DNA from: Planctomycetota bacterium
GTDB taxonomy: Bacteria > Planctomycetota > Phycisphaerae > SM23-33
NCBI GenBank assembly: GCA_021160865.1
Contig: JAGHBS010000095.1
Location: forward strand, 1 to 9,704
Length of the DNA: 9,704 nt
Direction of reading: 5' to 3'
Part shown: positions 1 through 7,190 of the stretch, in pieces
Layout: each line of letters starts with the position of its first letter
How positions within the stretch are numbered: the first letter of the stretch is position 1
Position numbers and translations under genes: made by a program
Notes under the pieces: generated by a model
Database searches by the model: none
What the model was told of the DNA's origin: nothing
Seen by the model: only the letters and a program-made list of their open reading frames with translations

Positions 1-592
1 CATCAACACTATGAGGATAATCCTGCCCTAATAAAATAATCTTACAAATGCGGTCAAGGGCGGCTTCAGCATGCTTGGCAGTCAACTTCGCAAGGTCAGG
101 ATTATACGCCCGCACCACGAAATGCTCACTCGATTCAATATATTGCCTACCGGTAAAGAGCGAAAGTTTCTTGAGTCGCTCCGGAGGTATCTTATCAGAA
201 ATGGAAACTCCTCCCCGCCCAGACTTCCTGGTTAACTGATGGCACTTTCTAATCTGCTCCACTACATACTTTCGCTCAAACGGATTACGACAGGATGCAA
301 GAAACCGACGATAAGATTCACTTGCCTGTTCATACCGTTGGCTTCGATGTTGAACACACGCCACAATTAACCATGCTCTCCATGAATCTGTCCCTCCAAT
401 CCTTATAACGTTCTTAGCGATTTGCTCTGCTGTCTGATTATCACCGCGTCTTAGTGCATCTAACGATTGTTGAATACCGACCGTAATCCATCGATCCACA
501 GAATTGTCATACACCGTCGTAGCGATGACTGCCGTTATTCCCCCTACCACGGTTAGGATAATCGCTAATAAAAATGTCCGTCTATCTGCCAT
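1..592 (-). CDS. Membrane-anchored protein, possible peptidase-MA-like start (partial, runs off left edge)
   Basis: An open frame of 197 codons starts at ATG 592 and is still open at the window edge, so only the N-terminal part is present. The start is supported by a GGAAG Shine-Dalgarno-like stretch a few bases upstream. It overlaps the end of the preceding gene by 11 bases, which is typical of translational coupling. Residues 1-6 are short and charged (MADRRT), followed by one hydrophobic helix at about 7-28, which suits a signal anchor. Residues 38-125 are helical and TPR-like (QSLDALRRGDNQTAEQIAK, YEQASESYRRFL). From about residue 155 the sequence (EHFVVRAYNPDLAKLTAKH, then ALDRI) resembles the opening of peptidase-MA-like/DUF1570 gluzincin domains in planctomycetes. 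The expected HExxH site would lie outside the window. The peptidase assignment is therefore inference, while the coding frame itself is well supported. Confidence 0.75.
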   Translation of the reverse strand, partial: MADRRTFLLAIILTVVGGITAVIATTVYDNSVDRWITVGIQQSLDALRRGDNQTAEQIAKNVIRIGGTDSWRAWLIVACVQHRSQRYEQASESYRRFLASCRNPFERKYVVEQIRKCHQLTRKSGRGGVSISDKIPPERLKKLSLFTGRQYIESSEHFVVRAYNPDLAKLTAKHAEAALDRICKIILLGQDYPHSVD

Positions 593-1838
593 TAACTTCC
601 TGCCTTAGAACCTCTTGGAGCGCTCTGATACGTTGAAGGCGATACTTTGCGTCGGTAATATCCAAAATCAGCTCCCGCTCATAAGGAGCAGCAATTTTGA
701 GAATCAGATCAAGGTCTTCATGTATTCGTTTTAACAATACCTGCATTCGATAGATAAGGTTAGCATAAGCTGAGGGAGTAAGATCGCGTTTTCCTAATTT
801 AGCCTTAAGGGCATCGAACTTTGCTGCCTGGGTATTAATATCATTAGTAATCATCGCAATTCGCCGACGAACGATTTCAACGCGCCAGCTACGTGCAATG
901 TTTGGCACAATGGCATCAGCCTTTTCAAAGAGTTTCTCAGCAGCAGCATACTTTGCCCTGGCACTATCGGAATTGACCGATTCAAGTTTCTTTGCTTGTT
1001 TCATCAGATCTCTGCCCTGTTTTATGATTTGTTTAGCACGATCGCGCAGGGCAGCCTGGAGCACTTCAGCTCTGCGAAGCGAAGCCGGACCAGGACTAAC
1101 GGCTGGGGCAGCTGAACCAAAGAGCATTGCCGTCGGTGGATAAGGCTCACTTATCACGTACATACCACGAGGATGCTCAGTAAGTATCTCCGATATCACC
1201 TTATAGCGTATTGATTCAGGAGGAGAGGTTTTTTCAGCCAATTCCTTAAAACACTTTGCAGCACGAACAAAATGGCCAGCACGTAAATATGCATAAGCCT
1301 CTATCTGCTTTACCTTGACAACTTCTAACTCCGTAGAAGTAATCTCTTTCAAAGCAGGAAGTAATTTCTCCAAAAGAACCTTATACTGACCTGCTTCGAG
1401 CTTTGCTTGAGCCAATTGTAGGGCATCGGCAAATCTCACCCACTTGTTATCAACTCTGACAAACCCCAGCAACTTCCTGGCCAGTTCATTATCAGGTTGA
1501 AGTTCCAGGACCTCCTCCAAGACCTCTTTACATTGTTTATGAAGTCCCTTCTCTCTGGCCCAAATTGCTAAATCAATCAGCGCGGTCGCATCTGTACGAT
1601 TAATCCGGGAAAGTCGTTGTTTAAATTGCTCAACAAAAGTGGGTTGACGATCAATCTTTTTGACTTCTGAAAGAGGAACCCTGATCGTGCCCAATTGCAT
1701 TTCAATAAGAACTTCTCCAGCAGATACTTTGACTTCCCCCTCAAAGATGCGTCCGTCCTTTAAGATGACCCTATCAGCATAGGTCACCGTTGCAAATGCT
1801 GCCAGGCAGAGAGTAATTATTACTACTTTACGCCTCAT
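582..1838 (-). CDS. Exported SH3-like/TPR-type protein of unknown function
   Basis: A 418-residue protein. I chose ATG 1838 rather than the in-frame TTG at 1844 because a perfect AGGTGA Shine-Dalgarno (1845-1850) lies six bases upstream of the ATG. Residues 1-21 form a signal peptide (MRRKVVIITLCLAAFATVTYA). Residues 22-62 are a small beta-rich segment (VILKDGRIFEGEV, then IRVPLSEVKKI), like the SH3-like modules that start many planctomycete exported proteins. Residues 75-205 are helical and TPR-like, with a GFVRVDNKWV segment near 125-134 resembling the 'LGYVRxxGKWV' motif found in planctomycete TPR and peptidase-associated proteins. The remainder (255-418) is charged and helical, possibly coiled coil. 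It probably acts in the periplasm. The downstream overlapping gene is likely its partner. No catalytic motif was seen, and a scaffold or adaptor role is only a guess. Confidence 0.85.
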   Translation of the reverse strand: MRRKVVIITLCLAAFATVTYADRVILKDGRIFEGEVKVSAGEVLIEMQLGTIRVPLSEVKKIDRQPTFVEQFKQRLSRINRTDATALIDLAIWAREKGLHKQCKEVLEEVLELQPDNELARKLLGFVRVDNKWVRFADALQLAQAKLEAGQYKVLLEKLLPALKEITSTELEVVKVKQIEAYAYLRAGHFVRAAKCFKELAEKTSPPESIRYKVISEILTEHPRGMYVISEPYPPTAMLFGSAAPAVSPGPASLRRAEVLQAALRDRAKQIIKQGRDLMKQAKKLESVNSDSARAKYAAAEKLFEKADAIVPNIARSWRVEIVRRRIAMITNDINTQAAKFDALKAKLGKRDLTPSAYANLIYRMQVLLKRIHEDLDLILKIAAPYERELILDITDAKYRLQRIRALQEVLRQEVNGR

Positions 1839-1844
1839 CTGCAA

Positions 1845-1850
1845 TCACCT
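1845..1850 (-). promoter_or_regulatory. Shine-Dalgarno that decides the start of the TPR-type gene
   Basis: On the minus strand this reads AGGTGA, a full match to the anti-Shine-Dalgarno core. Its six-base spacing to ATG 1838 favours that start. The in-frame TTG at 1844 directly abuts this site, so it could not use it. Confidence 0.7.
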
Positions 1851-1958
1851 ATCAGCCCGACCATAAGATTAGTTTACCACGATTTTGCCGTATTGGAACA
1901 AATTTCTTTCCGGATTTTACATTCGATGTCTTTTTCTCTTGATATGGCACTCACAATC

Positions 1959-2002
1959 ACAGATGCTCATCGATGCTCATCATATCATCAGCTATCATCT
2001 GT
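1959..2002. repeat. Tandem 10-base repeat inside a 7-base inverted repeat, possible operator
   Basis: GATGCTCATC occurs twice in direct tandem (1962-1971 and 1972-1981). The block is flanked by the perfect inverted repeat ACAGATG (1959-1965) and CATCTGT (1996-2002). It lies between the divergent TPR-type gene and glcD, upstream of the candidate glcD promoter. A regulator-binding site is possible, but chance is not excluded in such short repeats. Confidence 0.4.
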
Positions 2003-2029
2003 TATTTCCCCCATTTTGGGAATCCATCG

Positions 2030-2058
2030 TTGAACACTAACTTATAGGCAGGTAAAAT
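2030..2058 (+). promoter_or_regulatory. Candidate sigma70-type promoter of the glcD-like gene
   Basis: TTGAAC (2030-2035), a 17-base spacer and TAAAAT (2053-2058) match the housekeeping promoter pattern at 4/6 and 5/6 bases. A transcript would begin near 2065, giving a leader of only about 16 bases. That fits the absence of a clear Shine-Dalgarno before ATG 2081. Confidence 0.5.
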
Positions 2059-2080
2059 TTGATGCCTCCGTTGGTAAACA

Positions 2081-3505
2081 ATGGCAAGCAATCGATACAA
2101 CACGCTCAGCCCCTCAATTATACGCCAATTAGAACAAATCGTCGGAGAAGGTTTTGTTATCTATGATCCTGACAAACTCCAGCAGTACTCTCACGATGAA
2201 ATCCCCGATCCTCATTACGCCCACATGCCCGAAGCGGTGGTACGGCCAAGGACTGCCCGAGAAATATCCGAGATAATGAAACTTGCCAATCGAGAACGGA
2301 TTCCCATCACCCCCCGTGGTGCAGGTTCCGGGCTATCCGGCGGGGCTGTACCAATATACGGTGGAATTGTGCTCCTTTGCGATCGAATGAATAAAATCAT
2401 CGAAATCGACCGTGAGAATATGATGATTACCGTCGAGCCCGGCGTTATTACCAATGAAATCAATGAAAAACTATCTGGCACGGGTTTATTCTACGCTGGC
2501 TATCCTATGAGCGTAGAAACATGTTTCATTGGGGGCAACGTAGCTGAAAACGCCGGCGGTGGAAAAGCAGTAAAGTACGGCGTGACCGGCAGGTACGTCA
2601 CCGGGCTGGAGCTTGTGACGCCTACTGGAAAGATTATCACGCTGGGGGGTAAAGTACTCAAAGATGTCTGCGGATACAATCTCATCTCACTGCTGGTCGG
2701 CTCGGAAGGCACGCTCGGGATATTTACGAAAATCACACTGAAACTATTACCTGCTCCGAAGGCATCAGCCGATTTGCTCTGCTTATTCAAAACGACTCGC
2801 CAGGCAATCTCCATCGTACCGAAGATAATGACATCGACGGGCATAACACCCACTGCCATCGAGTTCATGGACAGACAGGCGGTAGAGGCATCGTGCAATT
2901 ATCTCAATGAGACCATCCCCCATGCTGACGCTCAAGCTATGCTATTGATTACAATCGACGGTGCCGATGAACAAGCGGTTCAGCGCGATTACGAAATCGT
3001 CGGCAAGGCATGCATGGAAGCCGGTGCTATCGAGGTATTCGTGGCAGACAATCCCACTACCAGCCAGCGAGTCTGGCGAATTAGACAGAATATCGGTGAA
3101 GCCTACAATCTCATCTCACACGATCAAAGCAATGAAGACATCGTCGTACCTATCTCGGCTATTCCCGAATTCATCGCTGCCATGGAATCAATTGCCCAAA
3201 AGTATGATGTCCTAATCCCTACCTACGGCCACGCTGGCGACGGAAACATCCACGCACGAATCGTCAAAAAACCTGATTGCCCACAAGAGAAATGGCGAGA
3301 AACCCTACCGAAATTGCTGGAAGAACTCTATCGGCTCGTTGCCTGGCTCGGCGGGAAAATATCAGGCGAACACGGCATCGGGCATAAACGCAAGAAATAC
3401 CTTCCAATGGTACTTGATCAAAATGCCATCGAACTAATGCGGGCGATTAAACGAGCATGGGACCCAAATAACATACTCAACCCCGGAAAGATTTTTGACC
3501 TTTGA
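2081..3505 (+). CDS. glcD: FAD-linked oxidase, GlcD-type (glycolate/D-lactate dehydrogenase family)
   Basis: A complete 474-residue protein, the usual length of GlcD. Members oxidise a 2-hydroxy acid such as glycolate or D-lactate with FAD, passing electrons to a partner subunit or the quinone pool. The FAD-binding PCMH-type domain spans about residues 48-225. It contains PRGAGSGLSGG (78-88), GGNVAENAGG (151-160) and VGSEGTLGIFTKITLKLLP (206-224). The FAD-oxidase C-terminal domain follows (about 228-473), with the metal/substrate motif YGHAGDGNIH (382-391), SGEHGIGHKRKKYL (428-441) and a terminal NPGKIFDL. ATG 2081 is the first possible start, because the frame is closed by TAA at 2075. No good Shine-Dalgarno precedes it. 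It has no C-terminal iron-sulfur domain, and no GlcE or GlcF gene is adjacent, so the exact substrate and electron acceptor are open. Its end overlaps the converging vWA gene by 29 bases. Confidence 0.93.
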   Translation: MASNRYNTLSPSIIRQLEQIVGEGFVIYDPDKLQQYSHDEIPDPHYAHMPEAVVRPRTAREISEIMKLANRERIPITPRGAGSGLSGGAVPIYGGIVLLCDRMNKIIEIDRENMMITVEPGVITNEINEKLSGTGLFYAGYPMSVETCFIGGNVAENAGGGKAVKYGVTGRYVTGLELVTPTGKIITLGGKVLKDVCGYNLISLLVGSEGTLGIFTKITLKLLPAPKASADLLCLFKTTRQAISIVPKIMTSTGITPTAIEFMDRQAVEASCNYLNETIPHADAQAMLLITIDGADEQAVQRDYEIVGKACMEAGAIEVFVADNPTTSQRVWRIRQNIGEAYNLISHDQSNEDIVVPISAIPEFIAAMESIAQKYDVLIPTYGHAGDGNIHARIVKKPDCPQEKWRETLPKLLEELYRLVAWLGGKISGEHGIGHKRKKYLPMVLDQNAIELMRAIKRAWDPNNILNPGKIFDL

Positions 3506-6047
3506 AAGCAACCACCGCTCGGACAAAAACCCATTCAATTAACATCAACAAGACTGATAGACCAATCAATCCCTGCCAGATGTCAGTAAGTCCTTCCCGA
3601 TATGATCTCTCCAGCACCTCACTAAGTTTGCTTATTGGAACAATCTCTCCGCCGGTCAAATTAGCCAAACGCTTTAGCGAACCTTCATTGGCTCCGATCC
3701 GCCGATATTCTTGTTGATACTGCACCGTTGATGTGCCCCTCCAAAGGATTTTTCCCGTCCGATTATCACGAACTGCGACAATAGCTGGCAGATCCGCAGG
3801 AAAATCAACTGTTGCCTGGTACATTCCCGAACCAATCTGTTGCAGGTGAATCTGCTTGTGTTTATCACCAGCAAGATGCGAAATGAGACAATTTAGATTT
3901 AATCCGTTCAGAAACGCCCCTTCCTCGCTTGTAGCAACAACGGTGATTTTCACACTATCACCTTTTCTGGAAATATCGACGTCAAATCTCGGATCGTTCG
4001 GGCTTCTAAGAGTCCATCGAATAGCGGCAGCGAGCATATCTGCAACTGTCGATGACCGTATCCATTTATCATTATCTCCATGTGTAAATGGTAGTGCGAT
4101 ACAAACGCTTTTCCCAAGCCCCACTTTCATCGAAGCAATAATTGGTTCGCCTGACGAAGTCCTCGCGAGAATCTCTGCTTGCTTCCTCGATGCTGACTGA
4201 ATATAGGCATCAATACTCGGCAATGTGGAAATATCGGCTCCAAAAAGTGTACCAACTATATTCACACCCAACCGCTTGCGTCGAATAACCTTACCCCTTG
4301 CTCGGTTGACCAACTTACCAAACACCTCAGCCAGTCCCTCAAGCCGATCCTGTTCAATGTACGATGCGCCTGCTAACTTTGCTAATTCCTTTAGCGGCGG
4401 GCTATTCAAATCACTGCTGGACTGAGTTGACGATGAAACTTTGCTTCTTATTGCAATAACAGCCAATTTCGCCTTTGCCTTTTTGAAAAGATTTGCCCAT
4501 TGGCGGGAATTGAACTTCTCCGTCTTTAAATCGCTGACCACCAGTACCATTAATTCTCTCCCTGGGGGAATTGTTCGGGTTAGCGCCTCCTTCAGGGCAG
4601 GGGTAACATTGGTAGAACCAGTTGGATTGACACGCTTCAATGCATCTGCAACTGCATGGAAATCAGCAGATCGGCTTCCACTATCGTAAATCACACCAGG
4701 ATTATTGGCAAAAACGATGACGGCTAATGAATCCCGTGGCGTGAGATAGTCTTTCAATGCGAGTACCGCTTGAGCGGCAAGGTCAAACTTTATTCGAACC
4801 GCCTTACCTGCCCGATACGAAACCGGCTGGGACATTGAGCCGGATTTGTCCAACAGCACCACCAATCGCAATGGTGTGCGCTCGAATGGATTGGCAACCA
4901 GCGGCAGGGTTTCATTTAGCGGATCATGCAAATCGCCCGGCTTTTCGTGAGGTCCTATCCCTATCATCACCAACCCCCCGCCAGTGCGAACGTAATTTGA
5001 AATCTCCTTGCGAGCATGTTTAGAAAGCCCAACTCCAGTAGAATCCACAATAACCAATCCTGAAAAATCCATAAGCCTCCCTTCCAATAAGGGAACATCT
5101 GTGAAAGAAAAGTATGTTATGGGCAACCCTACTTTTGAAAGGAGCGGCTTGAACGATTCATCCACCCCGATGGCGGCTATCTGCCGACGCTCCGGTAAGA
5201 CAATGACATCGGCTGAGTTATTCTCCGTGATAATCTCGTTATCTTGCAAGCTGACGCAATATTCGCAGGCTGATTCAACGAAGGTGGAATCCTCAACGGA
5301 AATCGGCACTGCCAGGTCGGGCAATAGGGATACCTTCTGATTGAACAGTATCTTGCCATCCCGCTTTCTGATAATCCTGACGGTTCGTTTTACTGCAGAA
5401 TTAGCCATGAGAGTAGCCGATAGAATGATCTTCCCTTTGGTAGTCCGTCGAGCATTGACTAATAAGACTTTGGCATCGGGCGGTGGTGAATTCAAAGGTG
5501 AAATAAAGACCTTCGCACCAGCCTTGCCAATCGCTGCTGCTAATCCTTCCCAGCCTGTATCTGTGAATTGACCATCGGTAATAATGATTGCCCCGGCAGA
5601 ATCCTGCCCGGCGGGCGAATTTATCATCTCAAGAACCGGTTTGATAAGTGTAGCCGACCTGCTGGGAGGAAATTTTCGCCCAAGACCGTCAGCAAAATAA
5701 TATCGTCTAACCCCAATCTCTCTGGGAAGTTTTATCTGATTTATGAGCCAATCCTGGCCCCGGACGGAATCGGAACCATCGATGAAGAGTAAGTAATCCC
5801 TACTGGCAGATTTTCCCAGCGACAGCATTGGCTTCGAGATAGCCAATATCAACATCAGTATCGCCAAACATTGTAGCACCGTAGCAGGAACTGATAGCAC
5901 CATACCCCTTCTTCGGACAAGATAGGTGAAAATTATCGGAAGCAAAACCGCTGGTAAGGCAGTTAGCCATAATGGCTCAGCAAGGATTATCCCTGCCTCG
6001 ACAGCGAACGAGTGAATTGTATCTGTAAAGAATGGCATTGCTTGCAT
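3477..6047 (-). CDS. Large membrane protein with a vWA domain inside a GATase1-like/BatA-type framework
   Basis: About 856 residues if ATG 6047 is used. TTG 6059 (4 residues longer) or ATG 6038 (3 shorter) are also possible, and none has a clear Shine-Dalgarno. Numbering here is from the TTG. Two hydrophobic helices near 30-46 and 57-76 resemble BatA-type N-termini. Residues 88-190 look like a degenerate vWA fold (LFIDGSDSVRG, IIITDGQFTDTG). Residues 290-400 resemble the front of a GATase1-like domain (FSGLVIVDSTG, YVRTGGGLVMIG). A canonical vWA domain follows at about 398-585, with the MIDAS residues D404-x-S406-x-S408, T483 and D510. After it the GATase1-like fold seems to resume (EPIIASMKVGLGK, about 638-650). 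A C-terminal helix lies near 827-850. The fold suggests metal-dependent adhesion or scaffolding at the inner membrane, and no amidotransferase catalytic triad was identified. Its start lies 21 bases after the stop of the exported protein gene, so the two are probably co-transcribed. Confidence 0.88.
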   Translation of the reverse strand: MQAMPFFTDTIHSFAVEAGIILAEPLWLTALPAVLLPIIFTYLVRRRGMVLSVPATVLQCLAILMLILAISKPMLSLGKSASRDYLLFIDGSDSVRGQDWLINQIKLPREIGVRRYYFADGLGRKFPPSRSATLIKPVLEMINSPAGQDSAGAIIITDGQFTDTGWEGLAAAIGKAGAKVFISPLNSPPPDAKVLLVNARRTTKGKIILSATLMANSAVKRTVRIIRKRDGKILFNQKVSLLPDLAVPISVEDSTFVESACEYCVSLQDNEIITENNSADVIVLPERRQIAAIGVDESFKPLLSKVGLPITYFSFTDVPLLEGRLMDFSGLVIVDSTGVGLSKHARKEISNYVRTGGGLVMIGIGPHEKPGDLHDPLNETLPLVANPFERTPLRLVVLLDKSGSMSQPVSYRAGKAVRIKFDLAAQAVLALKDYLTPRDSLAVIVFANNPGVIYDSGSRSADFHAVADALKRVNPTGSTNVTPALKEALTRTIPPGRELMVLVVSDLKTEKFNSRQWANLFKKAKAKLAVIAIRSKVSSSTQSSSDLNSPPLKELAKLAGASYIEQDRLEGLAEVFGKLVNRARGKVIRRKRLGVNIVGTLFGADISTLPSIDAYIQSASRKQAEILARTSSGEPIIASMKVGLGKSVCIALPFTHGDNDKWIRSSTVADMLAAAIRWTLRSPNDPRFDVDISRKGDSVKITVVATSEEGAFLNGLNLNCLISHLAGDKHKQIHLQQIGSGMYQATVDFPADLPAIVAVRDNRTGKILWRGTSTVQYQQEYRRIGANEGSLKRLANLTGGEIVPISKLSEVLERSYREGLTDIWQGLIGLSVLLMLIEWVFVRAVVAFKGQKSFRG

Positions 6048-6068
6048 TCGACAAATCAATGCATGTTT

Positions 6069-6938
6069 TTATTCCGACCCACCCACAGGTGCAGCGAAGA
6101 TTTCCGGTGCCAGTATGACCACCGTTTCAAACTCTATTGCCTTTTCATTATGAACGAGAAATCGATGCCCAATGCTGCTTGGCCGTTCAATATCCTCACC
6201 CGGCCCGATGAGAATAAACCCACCCTTTGGCACGCTAATATGGAAACCCAAACCGCCAAGACGATAATAAATTGGTTCGGAAACAATCCCATATTTACCC
6301 CCACGGTTGACATATCCCATGCGTCGCTGCGACGAACGAATGACAAACGTCCCTGAAACGTGAATCATCTCCGGATTGTCATAATCTATCGAAGCTGCCG
6401 TCATCAAAACATTATCTCCGGGCGGATAATCCCTGCCGAACAACGTGATATCCTGCCTGTAAGTAAAGATGGTCTGCGATTTCTGCTTCGGCTTGAAGAC
6501 TATGGGCATAGTTCTACCGGCTGGTCCGAGCGCGACCGATCGCTTCAGCGGCTGGGCAGTGTGGCGACGAAGCACCTGATAGACCTCGTTCCAATCCCCC
6601 TTCCTGCCCACGCCGATACGAATACCATTCATCGCCAGTGCAGAAGATTTTTGCACGCCTACAGACTCTTCATCAAGATAACTCCATAATTCCTCTGACC
6701 TGCTTACCGCACCAATTGGCAGCCGAATTGTTAAAACGTTTATTCTAACCAATAAGACAAAATTACGATGATTCTGCCGAACCATCCGACGCTGCAAAGG
6801 CTTGAACGGCACAGAACCAACCACAGGCGGATCAGCACTACCGTGCAGCGGTTCAGCCGGTTTCTTACACGATAATCCTGCAAATAAAAATGGCAGTGAA
6901 ATTGATATTATTGATATTATCGAAACCCATCTTCCCAT
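6069..6938 (-). CDS. Exported protein or lipoprotein of unknown family
   Basis: A 289-residue protein starting at ATG 6938. Residues 1-23 form a short basic and strongly hydrophobic signal sequence, and Cys24 in AGLSCKK could be a lipid anchor. The -3 residue is Gly, so the lipobox is not canonical and plain secretion is possible. The body is rich in predicted beta strands and has no motif I can assign. Recognisable stretches are LLVRINVLTIRLPIG (62-76), GIRIGVGRKGDWNEVYQVL (105-123), FTYRQDITLFGRDYPPGDN (158-176) and GFHISVPKGGFILIGPGED (231-249). It is the first gene of a probable operon with the vWA membrane protein, so a partner in the same envelope complex is a reasonable inference. A 9-base tandem repeat in its signal-peptide coding region gives an IISIIS stretch. 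I do not recognise the family. Confidence 0.83.
   Translation of the reverse strand: MGRWVSIISIISISLPFLFAGLSCKKPAEPLHGSADPPVVGSVPFKPLQRRMVRQNHRNFVLLVRINVLTIRLPIGAVSRSEELWSYLDEESVGVQKSSALAMNGIRIGVGRKGDWNEVYQVLRRHTAQPLKRSVALGPAGRTMPIVFKPKQKSQTIFTYRQDITLFGRDYPPGDNVLMTAASIDYDNPEMIHVSGTFVIRSSQRRMGYVNRGGKYGIVSEPIYYRLGGLGFHISVPKGGFILIGPGEDIERPSSIGHRFLVHNEKAIEFETVVILAPEIFAAPVGGSE
6903..6920. repeat. Two tandem copies of a 9-base unit within a signal-peptide coding region
   Basis: TGATATTAT occurs twice in tandem (6903-6911 and 6912-6920). On the coding (minus) strand it encodes a repeated Ile-Ile-Ser in the hydrophobic core of the exported protein's signal peptide. It is in frame, so a gain or loss of one copy would not shift the reading frame. 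Confidence 0.6.
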
Positions 6939-6970
6939 GATTCATCCGTTTCAAAACCGCTCTGCACGAT

Positions 6971-6999
6971 AGTATCGCCCCGCTCGGCCTTTCTGTCAA
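6971..6999 (-). promoter_or_regulatory. Sigma70-type promoter for the exported protein/vWA operon
   Basis: On the minus strand TTGACA (6999-6994), an exact -35 consensus, is followed after 17 bases by GATACT (6976-6971), matching 4/6 of the -10 consensus. A transcript would start near 6964, about 25 bases before ATG 6938. Confidence 0.6.
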
Positions 7000-7037
7000 A
7001 ACCCTATGAAAAAACAATCCAATTCCTAAAAATATTC

Positions 7038-7065
7038 TTGACAAAAACCCATTGGTGAATATAAC
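7038..7065 (+). promoter_or_regulatory. Sigma70-type promoter for the PEP-CTERM-like gene
   Basis: TTGACA (7038-7043), an exact -35 consensus, is followed after 16 bases by TATAAC (7060-7065), matching 5/6 of the -10 consensus. Initiation near 7072 would give a leader of about 118 bases before ATG 7191. It is arranged back to back with the promoter at 6971-6999. Confidence 0.6.
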
Positions 7066-7073
7066 TTTCTAAG

Positions 7074-7154
7074 GCGATAAGGAGCGGAATTACATCGCAG
7101 AACCTATACCTACCTGCATTGGAAAAGTGCTTGGATGGTCCGAGCAGCAGGTAG
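7074..7154 (+). other. Potentially structured 5' leader with two inverted repeats
   Basis: GCGAT (7074-7078) pairs with ATCGC (7094-7098), and the loop between them holds an unused AAGGAG (7079-7084). CTACCTGC (7110-7117) pairs perfectly with GCAGGTAG (7147-7154), with an inner TTGGA/TCCGA pairing (7119-7123 with 7139-7143, one G-T). The right arm of the second hairpin contains the only Shine-Dalgarno-like bases for the upstream ATG at 7155, so that start would be masked. It does not match any riboswitch class I can recall. A regulatory role is inference. Confidence 0.4.
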
Positions 7155-7190
7155 ATGAGTAAAATCACCGTAGAGAAAGCGAGGGCAAAA

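Noticed and set aside
48..239. Plus-strand open frame of 63 codons near the left edge
   Set aside because: It lies antisense to the well-supported minus-strand frame that starts at 592, has no Shine-Dalgarno, and its protein has no recognisable character.
2006..2022. Small hairpin TTCCC/GGGAA upstream of glcD
   Set aside because: It has only five pairs, no T-run and no nearby upstream plus-strand gene to terminate.
2215..2898. Minus-strand open frames of 88 and 132 codons within glcD
   Set aside because: They are antisense to an intact, motif-rich glcD frame and encode no recognisable protein.
4790..4800. TTCGAACC string resembling part of a tRNA T-loop
   Set aside because: It lies within the coding region of the vWA protein and no acceptor stem or other cloverleaf arms can be formed around it.
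7155..7190. Upstream in-frame ATG 7155 as the start of the PEP-CTERM-like protein
   Set aside because: It would add 12 polar residues before a complete signal peptide. Its only ribosome-binding bases are within a hairpin arm, while ATG 7191 has its own GAGGGC upstream.
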